DNA of 64,000 nucleotides from Symbiodinium natans (taxonomy: Eukaryota; Sar; Dinophyceae; Suessiales; Symbiodiniaceae): contig CAJNDS010002672.1 of the NCBI GenBank assembly GCA_905221605.1, forward strand, positions 256,520-320,519, read 5' to 3'. Each line of letters opens with the position of its first letter. Position 1 is the first letter of the stretch. This document shows, piece by piece, positions 1 to 10,889 of this stretch. Under the pieces are notes generated by a model that saw only the letters and a program-made list of their open reading frames with translations, was not told where the DNA came from and made no database searches. The translations under genes and the position numbers were made by a program.

Positions 1-388
1 CATCCCTAAACCCTAAGGCCCCTGCATCCCCAAGCCCTAAAGCCTTCAATCCGCCAAAGGTAAGGCTTAGAACTCAGGGGTCCAATCCTGGAGCGCACCC
101 TCAACCCTAAACCCCCTAAACCCCCTTAGACCTTCTCCCCTTAAAGCCTGAACCCTAAAAAAGCCTTGAACCCTTCAAACTTCCCCTCCTGAATCTCAAG
201 TTGAGGGTTAGGATTGCGACTGATTCCCACATGGTTGGCTCATGCAGGAGCGTCCTTCAATTCTCGCGGCGCGATGCCGCGCCGAAGGACCGTGGGCTAA
301 CGAAGTGGCCCGGGTTTTTCCTGCTGTGCTCAACAGTGAAACCCTGGAGCTCGAGAGCCCTACAAAGCCCCAAAACAAGCCCGAAGAT

Positions 389-507
389 CCTAAACCCTAA
401 ACCCCAAACCCCAAACCCTAAACCCTAAACCCTAAACCCTAACCCTAAACCCTAAACCCTAAACCCTAAACCCTAAACCCTAAACCCTAAACCCTAAACC
501 CCCCACC
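389..507. repeat. Interstitial CCCTAAA array
   Basis: About 16 nearly perfect telomere-type heptamers read as CCCTAAA on the plus strand, with CCCCAAA variants at the left edge. Unique sequence lies on both sides, so it is interstitial and not a chromosome end. Confidence 0.95.
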
Positions 508-1159
508 CTCAAGCCCTGAAGCTCCGACATCCAAGCCCGAGCCCTATGCCAATGAACCTACACCGGCCCCGAACCCGATGCTTGCAATGCCATAAACCTT
601 AAACAAACCCTAAACCCTAAACCCTAAACCCTAAACCCTACTGAAGCCCTAAACGTCCGGAGCGAGGACCGACCAAAGCACACTCCCTGGCCGTGCTGGG
701 CAGACACCTACCGAGCCTCCCTTGGCATTGTTTTCATGGGGTTCCCCCTACTATCCCCCCTCGATACTCATGGGTTTATGGTTTAGGGTTTAGGGGTATT
801 ACCCCCCCTCTATACTACCCCCCCCCACTTGCTTCCCCCCATAATTAAGCCTAGTTAGAGATACCTACTCCCCCCCCCATCTACCCCTGGGGTGATGTGG
901 GTCTCAGGGCTCAGGTAGGGGACCTTTCTCGGGCCTGCAGGGTTTCTATTTGAAGGGCCTCTAAACTTACCCTAAACCCGAAGCCAAATGGGCTTGCGGT
1001 GGTTTAAGAAAGTTTGTGGGGCCGCAGAATCTGCAGCAAGCCTGAAACCCCCAAGAGCACCCTGAAAGCTCATAAAATCTCACCAATGTGTCTAAACCCT
1101 GAACCCTGAACCCTAAACCCTAAAAACCCTAAACCCCAAACCCTCAATGTCCGTAAAAG

Positions 1160-1273
1160 TTCGGCCAAACCCTAAACCCTAAGCCCTAAGCCCTAAACCC
1201 TAAACCCCAAACCCTAAACCCTAAACCCTAAACCCTAAACCCCAAACCCTAAACCCTAAACCCTAAACCCTAG
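1160..1273. repeat. Interstitial CCCTAAA array
   Basis: C-rich heptamers with CCCTAAG and CCCCAAA variants. A shorter degenerate block precedes it from about 1095. Confidence 0.93.
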
Positions 1274-1467
1274 CATGAATTCAGGGGTTCGGATTCTGGG
1301 CCTGAAGGGTATACAGAGCTTAGATCTCCGGTTGTGCTCACGGCGTTGTCGCACGACGGGGGTGATGTGGAAGCGTTGGCCGGATTTGTTTGTTGGGGTC
1401 CCGAGTATCAGGGGATCCTACTACTTGGGGACCTTTCTTAGGGGTCCCCTTATTTTCGTCAACCCCC

Positions 1468-1521
1468 ATATATATATATATATATACATATGTATAATAT
1501 CTATATATATATATATGATAC
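1468..1521. repeat. TA-rich microsatellite
   Basis: Two TA runs separated by a short CATATGTATAA-like interruption. Confidence 0.9.
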
Positions 1522-1901
1522 ACATATCATATCTTCTGCTCATGCATATACATGCTGAACAAATGTATTTATCTGAGTACATGTCGAGCTCCAGGGGCCA
1601 TCAATATGTTTGTCTGTTTGGCAGCGTACTGAGACCCCTCCCACGCCACAGAAGAAGCCTTAGAAGCTCAAGAGAGACTTGAAGAGAGACCCATCTTCCT
1701 GAGGGTCGGAAGTATGCTCATTTCAGCCCACGATCCTGCCAGAACCCCCAGAACAAGGGCTTAGTTGGGGTTTAGGGTTCAGGGCTCAGGGCCTATAAAA
1801 ACTTATACGCCCTAAGATTCTTAGGCGTGGACTACGCCCACTCCGAGGGCGCCGCCACCTTAGGCCGCGACCCTCGCGAGTGCCCCCCTCGGGTGTCTTA
1901 G

Positions 1902-1973
1902 GGTTTCGGTTTAGGGTTTAGGGTTTAGGGTTTAGGGTTTAGGGTTGGGGGTTTAGGGTTTAGGGTTTAGGGT
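1902..1973. repeat. Interstitial TTTAGGG array
   Basis: G-rich orientation of the telomere-type heptamer, with one GGGGGTTT interruption. Confidence 0.93.
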
Positions 1974-2293
1974 CTTCGAGGCTGCGGAGGCTTCGGGTTC
2001 AGGGCTTTGGGTTTATGATCTTTGGGGCTGCTGCTGCAGCGGATCAAAATCTTGCTCCTAAACACTAATGCAGGAAGCCAAAAGAACTACCAACCTTACT
2101 TCCCTCATAACGCCTGGGATAAAACAATCACCAATGTTATTGCTCGCCTTCTAAAGCCCTATATTCGTTTACAAAGTTCGGGGCGGGTGCTTGGGCGAGA
2201 GAGCTCAGGGTTTGCCACCAGGAAGGAGCAACAGCTATTCCAGCATTGTTACATATGCTTAGTATCTTTGTCATTACCATGGTTCTTGTTAAG

Positions 2294-2294
2294 T

Positions 2295-2331
<37 letters not shown>

Positions 2332-2332
2332 T
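2294..2332. repeat. (TA)n(TG)n microsatellite
   Basis: A TA run passes directly into a TG run, a common compound dinucleotide repeat. Confidence 0.9.
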
Positions 2333-2483
2333 TCTTTACATGTTTGTTTTGTGATCCTTTTTGTTGCAGTCGCACTCCTACTTCTAAGTTGGTTACTTCA
2401 TGCTGATGCACTTCCCTCTTGTACCCTTGCCGGGGGAGGGACGGGACTGCGGAGCAGGGCTGCCTTTTGGAAGTCGAGGGCTT

Positions 2484-2590
2484 GTGATGTTCCACCTGAT
2501 ATTGCCTTATACTAAGAGTCCTTAGTAGGGATTAGAGTACCCCCGATTGAAATCATGGTTAAGGACTGTTAGTATAAGGGGGAACATCCT
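2484..2590. mobile_element. Palindromic MITE/introner-like element, family A copy 1
   Basis: About 107 bp whose ends are inverted repeats: it begins near GTGATGTTCCACCTGATA and ends near AGTATAAGGGGGAACATCC, with internal inverted copies of AGTCCTTAGTAGGGATT. Related copies occur at 7995-8107, 12238-12300, 50464-50563 and 55741-55849. There is no coding capacity, so it would be a non-autonomous element mobilised in trans. Confidence 0.75.
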
Positions 2591-2981
2591 AATCGATAGT
2601 CCACAGGCGGGACAGAAACAGCGGAGAATTTGGGCCGCTGGAGACAACCTGACTGAGTAACCTGCCTTAGCGCCCACTATCGGCGATTGATGGGCCGACT
2701 GGCAGCCCTGAGCATCCCTGGTCGGTTTTGGTTCACACTGGCTCTTTCCTTTACGAAGTTGTTGTGCTTGGATGGCTGACCCGGAACTCCTTCAAAGTCA
2801 AGTCAGGACGTAAAGCCGCCCTTTAAAAACTGAGAGCCTCTGAATTCAAGACGTTCCTTAAAGGCTTTTTGGCATTGAAAGGAATCTTGCCTTCATGAAG
2901 GTACATGGTGCAGACGAAGAGCTTCCGCCCCTCTGCCCAGGAACGTCGGCGTGGTCGGCGGCTGTAGATCTGGGCCCTTCT

Positions 2982-3034
2982 TTGGGGGGGGGGGGGGGGG
3001 GGGGTGCTTGTGGGGGGGTGGGGGGGGGGGGGGG
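2982..3034. repeat. G homopolymer tract
   Basis: Almost pure G broken by single T, C and A residues. The length may be inexact because homopolymers are error-prone. Confidence 0.9.
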
Positions 3035-3429
3035 CTTTTCTGGGTTTTTTGGGGTTTGTTTGGGTTGTAGGCCCAGGTCTGTAGGGTTTTTTGGTGAAGG
3101 CCTTTAACCCGACCGTGCCCCCCTTCCCGAAGTCTCCCGCCCAAGCCTTCGGCACCTTGGGAGCACATGTTCTTGCTGAAAGGGCTTCAGGGCTCTGAAC
3201 CAGCCGAAGCCCGAAACCCGAAACGGCCACTCCCCTAGCCCTGAACCACTTATCACCCTCACCCCCCCCCCCCCCCGCAACCCCCTACTTGGAGGTTCAT
3301 GGGCTTATAGTGTACTCATAACCTCCTTAGCGGACTCTGGGGGCTTATAAGTACAGTTAGTTTTTTGGGGTTAGACATACCTGTGAACCCTCCAAATAGA
3401 CCCGCCTAACCCTCCTCACCAGAGCGCAG

Positions 3430-3580
3430 GACCCCGGTGCCGTGGGCAGTGTGGTGGCCGCCAAGCTCAACCCCTCGGGCAAGGAGCCGGCTGCCATAAA
3501 TCGTGCCCCCAAAAGTCGGCTGCAAGAGTTTGCTTTTCGGAGATATGGAGAGTGTCTCGGTGGGATAGGCTGTTTGTATA
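3430..3580 (+). other. Possible exon, unknown gene
   Basis: After a CAG, an open frame begins DPGAVGSVVAAKLNPSGKEP and stays open to a TGA near 3587. It is GC-rich, unlike the flanking arrays. Its frame is compatible with the possible terminal exon at 3664-3720. I recognise no family. Confidence 0.3.
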
Positions 3581-3663
3581 TATGAGGGCTTAGGATTTAG
3601 GGCACACGTCCTCAACCCTAAGCCCGAAAACCCCTAAACCCTAAACCCGAAGATTCTGTTCAG

Positions 3664-3720
3664 GAGATCGGTACCGTGGACTACCCGGCCGAGCTTGTGG
3701 TCCTTGCCCGGGGGCCCTGA
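3664..3720 (+). other. Possible terminal exon, unknown gene
   Basis: Preceded by CAG, this reads EIGTVDYPAELVVLARGP and then TGA, and is followed at once by TTTAGGG-type repeats. It could be the last exon of a small plus-strand gene. There is no family match I can name. Confidence 0.3.
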
Positions 3721-3725
3721 GAGAT

Positions 3726-3833
3726 GGGGTTTAGGGTTTAGGGGTTTAGGGGCTTAGGGGTTTAGGGGTTGAGGGGTTGAGGGGTTTAGGGGTTTAGGGG
3801 TTTAGGGGTTTAGGGTTTGGAGGTGCTGCGCTT
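3726..3833. repeat. Degenerate TTTAGGGG-type array
   Basis: Mixed 7- and 8-mers (TTTAGGG, TTTAGGGG, TTGAGGGG). The units are less regular than in the neighbouring arrays, suggesting an older array. Confidence 0.85.
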
Positions 3834-5063
3834 TTCACTTCGGGTTCAGGGTTTAAGAAGTCTACATCCGGAGGCCTCAAGGGTACAGATGGGCAGGCTC
3901 AGGCACTCATGGCTTTGGAGCTGAAGCTTTCAAGGCTTTAGGGTGTCTTAGGGCCTTAGTGGCGTCTTTGGAGTAAGAGTCTTCGGGCCTTAGGGTCCGA
4001 GAATCTTAGGGTCTCAGTTTTGAAGGGGCTGGAGGGGACAAAGCCCAGAGACCCAAGCAGCACCGAAGAGCCTCCCCCATCCCAAGCACCTCCCACGCCC
4101 CCAGCCTTTTGGACTAAACCCTAGTCCCTAAAACCCTAAACGCTAAACCCCAATCCCTAAACCCAAAACCCTAGACCCTAAATCCCTACACCCTAGACGG
4201 TAAACCCTAAATCCCTAAACCGAAACCCTAATCCCTAAACCCCAAAACCCTGCAACCCCCCCAATTCCCAGAACCCGACAAGGCCATGGGCTTCACCGGC
4301 CCTGACAACGCCATCGACCCCCAGAACCAGCCGCCGCCCCAACCTTCAGCCAGTTTGGAAACTGGGAGGTTTTGGAGGGGCGTTTGGGGGGTTTTGGGGG
4401 GTTTGGGGGTTTTGGCGGGTTTGGGGGGTTTTGGGGGTTTTGGGGTTTAGGGGTCAGGTTTCAGGGTTTAGGGTTTAGGGTTTAGGGTTGGGAACGGTTT
4501 TGGGGGAATCGGTTTGGGTTGTGGCTTTGGGTTTAGGGCTGGCGAAGGAGCCCCCCCCCACTGCAACAGAAGGAATCCTGTATCCGCGTATTTGGGGTTT
4601 GAGGGAGACGAGCCTGCCACATGAACTGTCGCTTGGGAACCCTGAGGCCCCTAAATCCTAAAACCCTACACCCTAAAAACCCTAAAAACCCCTAAAGCCC
4701 CTAAAGCCCTAAAACCCTCCATCAGTTGCAAAAGTTCTTTCCACAGGGCCAAGCTCTGTGAGCTCCGGGCTACACGAATACACCCTACACCCCAACACCC
4801 CTGCACTGAGCCTAAACCCTAAACCCTAAACCCTGAACCCTAAACCCTAAAACCCCTTGGTTCCCCAGCCCCAGGATCCTCAAGACCCATCAGTGCTTAG
4901 GGTTTAGGATATAGGGTTCTGGCCTCAGGGCTTAGGGTTTAGGGTTTAGGGTTTGGGGTTGATTCTTCCAGATTAAGTAGCTTTTGTATTTTCAGAGGGT
5001 AGGGCTCATTGATTCACCTAGTCCCAGTCCCAGTCCGGCAGGAATGTCTGTGTGCGCTTCCGC

Positions 5064-5282
5064 CCTAGACCCTAAACCCTAAACCCTAAACCCTAAACCC
5101 TAAACCCTAAACCCTAAACCCTAAACCCTAAACCCTAAACCCTAAACCCTAGACCCTAGACCCTAGACCCTAGACCCTAGACCCTAGACCCTAGACCCTA
5201 GACCCTAGACCCTCGACCCTAGACCCTAGACCCTAGACCCTAAACCCTAAGCCCTAGCCCTAAACCCTAAACCCTAAACCCT
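5064..5282. repeat. Two-phase telomeric array: CCCTAAA then CCCTAGA
   Basis: Pure CCCTAAA units up to about 5151 switch abruptly to about 12 CCCTAGA units (to about 5238, one CCCTCGA), then return to CCCTAAA. The variant block is homogeneous, which points to local amplification after a single substitution. Confidence 0.95.
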
Positions 5283-5810
5283 GTTCGTTTAGGACGTGTC
5301 GCATTCGGTAAAGGGTTCAAGATGAGGTCTGCGTTTCTTCGTGGGGTTCAGCCCCTAAAACACTAAACCCCCAAACCCCAAACTATATCTAAGGCGTAAA
5401 ACCCTAAACCCTGACTACACCCTAAACCCGGAAGCCTAAACCCCAAGCCCGAAGCCCTAAAGCCCTAAACCCTGAGGTTTCTCGTTGCAGAACAGGGGTT
5501 TTTGGACACGAGGGCCACGCCGCCTGAGGGGGCTCAAGGCTTCATCCCCCGCTTCCCTCACTGGGAAGCCTCAGTCCCATCACCTCCTTTGCAAACCACT
5601 CGGGAGCGGGGGTTTCTTCAATGTATACAAGTATAACTGTATATATAAATATACATATATATTTCTATCCACATAATGTATATCATGTATTTCTAATTCA
5701 TAATATAAACACATGAGTATACAGTTGCTGAAGGGCGTTGGTCATCTAGGGGTTTCGCGGGGCTTTTTCCTAGAGCAAGCGGCTCAAAAGGAGCCCGCCG
5801 CACACACAAA

Positions 5811-7369
5811 ATGGTGAACAAGACTGCGCTGATCGTGTCCTTCCTCTTCGTGATCACGCTGGGAGGCACACTCTTGGGTGTCTAAGGGGTTTAGGGTTTA
5901 GTGTTTAGGATTAGGGTTTGTGGTTGAGGGTTTAGGGTTTAGGTTTTGGGGTTAGGGGATTCCAGAGCCCCTAAATTCAGGGAGCATCTACATACGAAGC
6001 CTCAAGCACTGAAGGCACCTCAACGCAAGCAGGGGTGGTGGGCTTGGCCCTGCTTTTGGGGCTTTGGAGCTTTGGGGCTCAGGGTTTGGGGTTTGGGGTT
6101 TAGGGTTTGAGAACCCTCAACCCGCAGCCCCTTACGCGCCCCGAACGCCCTGGAGGTGTGACCAACAAGTTCGCGTACCAGATCAAAGACGCCCAGCTGC
6201 CTTGATTTGTTGATTGGGGACTCTTAACAGCCCCCGCCCCTCCCCCCCCCCCGAATTCGTAGGCCCCACATGGGATACGTCATATGTTCTCCCCTCATCG
6301 GAATCGTAGGGGGATGTGTTGGAAAGGTTTTTCACACCCAAAAAAGTCCGGGCATTGGAACTCGGCTCCCGAGTAGGATTCCGGGCAGTCTGGGTCTTCG
6401 TTGCGTGCTTAAACCCCAAACCCTAGGCCCTATGCCCGAAACCCTAAACCCCAAACCCCAAACCCCAAACCCTAAACCCTAAACCCTAAGCCCTAAACCC
6501 TAAACCCTAAATCCCCCCCCCCTCCGCCCCCCCTCCGCTCCGAGGATGTGGGGAATCCCGACTACCCGGCCCACTACTTCAAGAAGCCCTGGTTCCTGGA
6601 GTTGCTGATGTTCATCGGCATGACCATGTCCTTCCCGCTGCGCCCTGGCGCGCAGGGGGTGTTGAGTTGGCTTTTAAACGCAGAGCCCCTTAGGGCCTGG
6701 GTGGTGGGCCTTCTCTTGAAGGTTTAGGGTCTGGGGTTGAGGATTTTTAGGGTTCAGGGTTTTGGTGTGAAATTCTTTAACCCCAAACTCATATAAACCT
6801 GTAAAACCTCAAAAAGCCTGGAAAGGTGAACCCTCCCACCCCCCCCCCCCCCTTCCCCAGTTCCCCAGCTCCCCCAGCGCTTTCGGAGAACCGCGAAACC
6901 CTAAACCCTGAAAGCTCTGAACCCCAGTCGTTCTTAGGCAAAGACCTCTAAACCCGGCAGTTCCCATTAATACGACTGTAGTCCTACCCCATAAAAACCT
7001 AGGTTCAGGGTGCGCCGTTTCTCCAGTACTTGGCTCTTGCTTTAGGGGGAGGGTTAAGGCGGGAGGGGAGGTTAGGGTGTTTGGGATTTAGGGGGCTTGT
7101 AGGGCTGGGTACACAGGGAGTTCTGGCTTTCAGGGCGGCGGTGGGCCTAAACCCTAAACCCCAAGCAAACCCTAAGCCCAAATCAAATAAACCCCACAAC
7201 GAAATCCCCCAAACCCCTAACCCCTAAACCCTAAACCCGAAACCCTAAACCCTAAACCCCAAAACGAAATCCCCTTTAACAAAATCCCAGGCACTGGGCC
7301 ATCCAGGCCTGCTCCAAGCCCAAGGTCGCCGACGGCACGCAGAGCGAGCCTCTCTTGCCCGAGGAGGTG

Positions 7370-7407
<38 letters not shown>

Positions 7408-10400
7408 TAGGGTTTAGGGTTAGGGTTTAGGGTTAGGGTTTAGGGTTTAGGGTTTAGGGTTAGGGTTTAGGGTTTAGGGTTTAGTTTAGGGTTTAGGGTT
7501 TAGAGGGTTTAGAGGGTTTAGAGGGTTAGAGAGGGTTTAGAGGGTTTAGAGGGTTTAGAGGGTTTAGAGGGTTTAGGAGGGTTTAGAGGGTTTAGAGGGT
7601 TTGGAGGGTTTAGAGGGTTTAGGGTTTAGGGTTTAGGGTTTACCGTTTAGGGTTTAGGGTTTAGGGTTTAGAGTTTAGGGTTTAGGGTTTAGGGTTTAGG
7701 GTTTAGTGATGACTCTGGTATGATTGTTGTGTAACATGCAACATGATAATGCTATGAAAGATACGGTTATAATGTTGAATGATAGTAACGCACAAACAGT
7801 TGAAATCTAATAGTCTTATCAGTCTTCTCATCATGATCTTATTATAACAGTATAATGTGATAATGTTCTCATATTGTCATGCTGTGATGTTATGATATGA
7901 TGGCATTGTCTAGACCAGCTGGGATATATTCGACTCGCGCAAGGTTCGGTGTGGGATTTTGTTTTTACAGATTCGGGTTTGGGAATTTAGGGTTGGGATT
8001 TTCCCCCTTGTACTAGCAGTCCTTAGTAGTCCTAGCTGCCAATCTTCTTGAAGTGCGCATGTACAAGTGGTGTAAGATTTCGTCCATCGCATAAGGGGGA
8101 ACATCCCAAGTTCAGGGTTTTAGGTGGGAGGCGAAGGAGGACTCCCTAGAGCCGCAGGTGGGCGACCGCGGATGGAAGATTCGGGCCCTGATCTTCCTGC
8201 CCGCGATGGGCGATCTCGTCGGTAGCATCCTAAGCTTCACTGGCTTGGTTTCTTGGTAGCCCAGTGGTACCCTTTACCCTTTTTGGGTTATGGGTTCTCT
8301 TATGAAGTAACCAAGCCCGAAAAGGGTTTCCTTATTATAAACCGGTTACTGGGCTCACCAAGGTTTACATCAGCAACAGCACGGCGCAGATGCTGGGATC
8401 GTCCATCATCATCATGGTGGCTATATCCCCCTTGGGAAGCATTTTTGTATTTTTGTTCATATAAAACCCAAGAGGATATGAAACATAATATTTCATATAA
8501 AGGTTCTGAGGGGAGTAGAGGTGGCCGTGAATAGCTACATCTTCCTGGGCCGGCGCTACAACGGCATCCAATATGCGGGCATGGGCATCGTCCTGTCCTC
8601 CCTGCTGATTGTCGGCTATGCGGCGCAAATGGCCGCCCACGACAAGAAGCAACAGGGCTGCGCAAAAGAAAGTCTCAGTTGAACCACCCCAGCTTGAAGT
8701 ACAGTAAATACATCCCCACATAGTAGGATTTTCTTAGAATAACCAGGGCACCCCCCTAATTTGGAAACCCCAAAAGTTGGTGTAGAAAAAGATAGTTACT
8801 CCCTCTGAAAACAGGGGACCCCTGATAGCAGGATTCCCCCAAAATATCGGAAACCCCCCCTGTCGGCAACCTTAAGCTTTTTCACACCCAAGGCAAGGGC
8901 TGCAGGAAGCATCGAAACTCCATATTTCATAACCCTAAACCCTGAACCCTAAACCCTGAACCCTAAACCCTAAACCCTAAACCCTAAACCCTAAGCCCAG
9001 CTCAGGCAAGGGCTGCAGGAAGCCTCCGCCTCACAGCAGGCTTTCGGCATGTTCCTCTGCGTCTTAGCCCGGGTGGTGAACAGCATCCAGCTCCCTGGAC
9101 AGCACTGCAAGAAGCTGTCGTTTAGGGTTTATGGTTTAGGGTTTAGGGTCGAAACATATGCTTTGCTCACGTTTGCCTAGAGTTTCTCAAGGAACCTTGA
9201 ACCCCAAAGGGCCTAGGGCCTAAAGGGCCTAAACCCTAAACCCTGTGGCCAGGTTTGTGTTGGAGGAGAAGGTCATGGGAGAGTCCGGCCTACATCCCTT
9301 CGAGGTGACGGGCACCGAGGGCGTCTACGGCCTCGTGATGACTGCTTGCGTGCTTCTTGGACCCAGATGTAGGCTCTTCTTATTCCCCTTTTTTCTGCAG
9401 GGTTTAGGCTCTTCTTATTCCCTTTTTGCTGCAGGGTTTAGGGTCCATTATTTTCGGGGGGCGGGGGGGGGGGGGGGGCGTATTAATCAGAAGCAATCAT
9501 GAGGCTCTCATTCCGTTTTTGTTAGGGTTTAGGTTCCCTTCTGAAGCCTTCTTTAAATAAGAGAAAGAAGGGCACCCTTGTCAATGTTTTTTATTCCTAG
9601 GGTCACTCCTGGGTCCCTAAACCTTAAACCCTAAACCCTAAACCCTAAACCCTAAACCCTAAACCCTAACCCCTAAACCCTAAACCCTAAACCCTAAACC
9701 CTCTGGGGTCTAGGCTTATGCCCATCTTGGCCCGCATCCCGGGAAACGACGTCGGAGGGGTCTACGAAAACACGGAGGACTCCCTGCTCATGATCAAGCG
9801 AAATCCTACCTTAGACTTCGTACCTCGGCTGGCTATTTAGGGCTTAGGGCTCAGGGTTAGGATTTAGGGTTTAGGGTTTAGGGTTTAGGGTTTAGGGTTT
9901 AGGGTTTAGGGTTTAGGGTTTAGGGTTTAGGGTTTAGGGTTTAGGGTTTAGGGTTATTTTCTCTTACTTTTTTCTCCTGTGCCCTTCATTGCCCTTGAGA
10001 CCCTTGCATCTGCCCCTTGAGCCACTTCAGCCTCTTGAGCCTTTGCCCATTCTGCCCTTAAGCGATCCAGCTTCAATCGTGCTTGCCCCACCCTCCCCCT
10101 GAACCCTAAACCCCCTAAACCCTAAACCCCCTAAACCCTAAACCCTAAACCCCCTAAACCCCCTAAACCCCCTAAACCCCCTAAACCCTAAACCCCCTAA
10201 ACCCTAAACCCCCTAAACCCTAAACCCTAAACCCCCTAAACCCCCTTAAACCCCCCTTAAACCCCCCTAAAACCCCCATGTCGGAGCCCCAGGTGCTCTT
10301 CTTCTACCTCCTGGGCCTCTGGGGTCTGAACGCCCTAGGCATGATGGTCATGAAGCACCTGGGCTCCGTCTTCCGAGCCGTGTCTCGACACTGGGGCATT

Positions 10401-10509
10401 GTTGAAAAAGTCATTTTACATTGTTCTATGAGTACTTAAACCATAAGGAGCAAGCATGATCATCTAGGGGAACTTTTAACGCTAAACCCTAAACCCTAAA
10501 CCCTAAACC

Positions 10510-10576
<67 letters not shown>

Positions 10577-10811
10577 ACCCTAAACCCTAAACCCTAAACT
10601 TAACAAGGAGCAAACATGAACATGTTCTTAAATTACTACCCCAGCAATGGTGCAGGAAACATGCAGGCGCTCTTCGTGTGGCTGATCGACATGGCCCTCT
10701 TCTACGGCCTGGGCGGCCCGGCCGTCGAGTCACTGCAGTGATCTCTTAACATAGGGGTCGGAACAATTACTTATATTCGTAACCATAGTAGTAGTAGTAG
10801 TAGTAGTAGTA

Positions 10812-10889
<78 letters not shown>

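Larger units (their letters stand above)
1..5810. other. Telomere-heptamer-rich region without a recognised gene
   Basis: This stretch is a patchwork of CCCTAAA and TTTAGGG arrays, G or C homopolymers, AT microsatellites and short unique pieces. A few unique pieces look like exons on the plus strand (about 1830-1891, 3430-3580, 3664-3720, 4270-4370) because they are GC-rich, open in one frame and preceded by AG. I cannot join them into a recognisable protein. No long intact gene is visible on either strand. Confidence 0.6.

Noticed and set aside
1-510. The window start as a true chromosome end
   Set aside because: The CCCTAAA units at the left edge are short and broken by unique sequence, and equal arrays occur throughout 64 kb.
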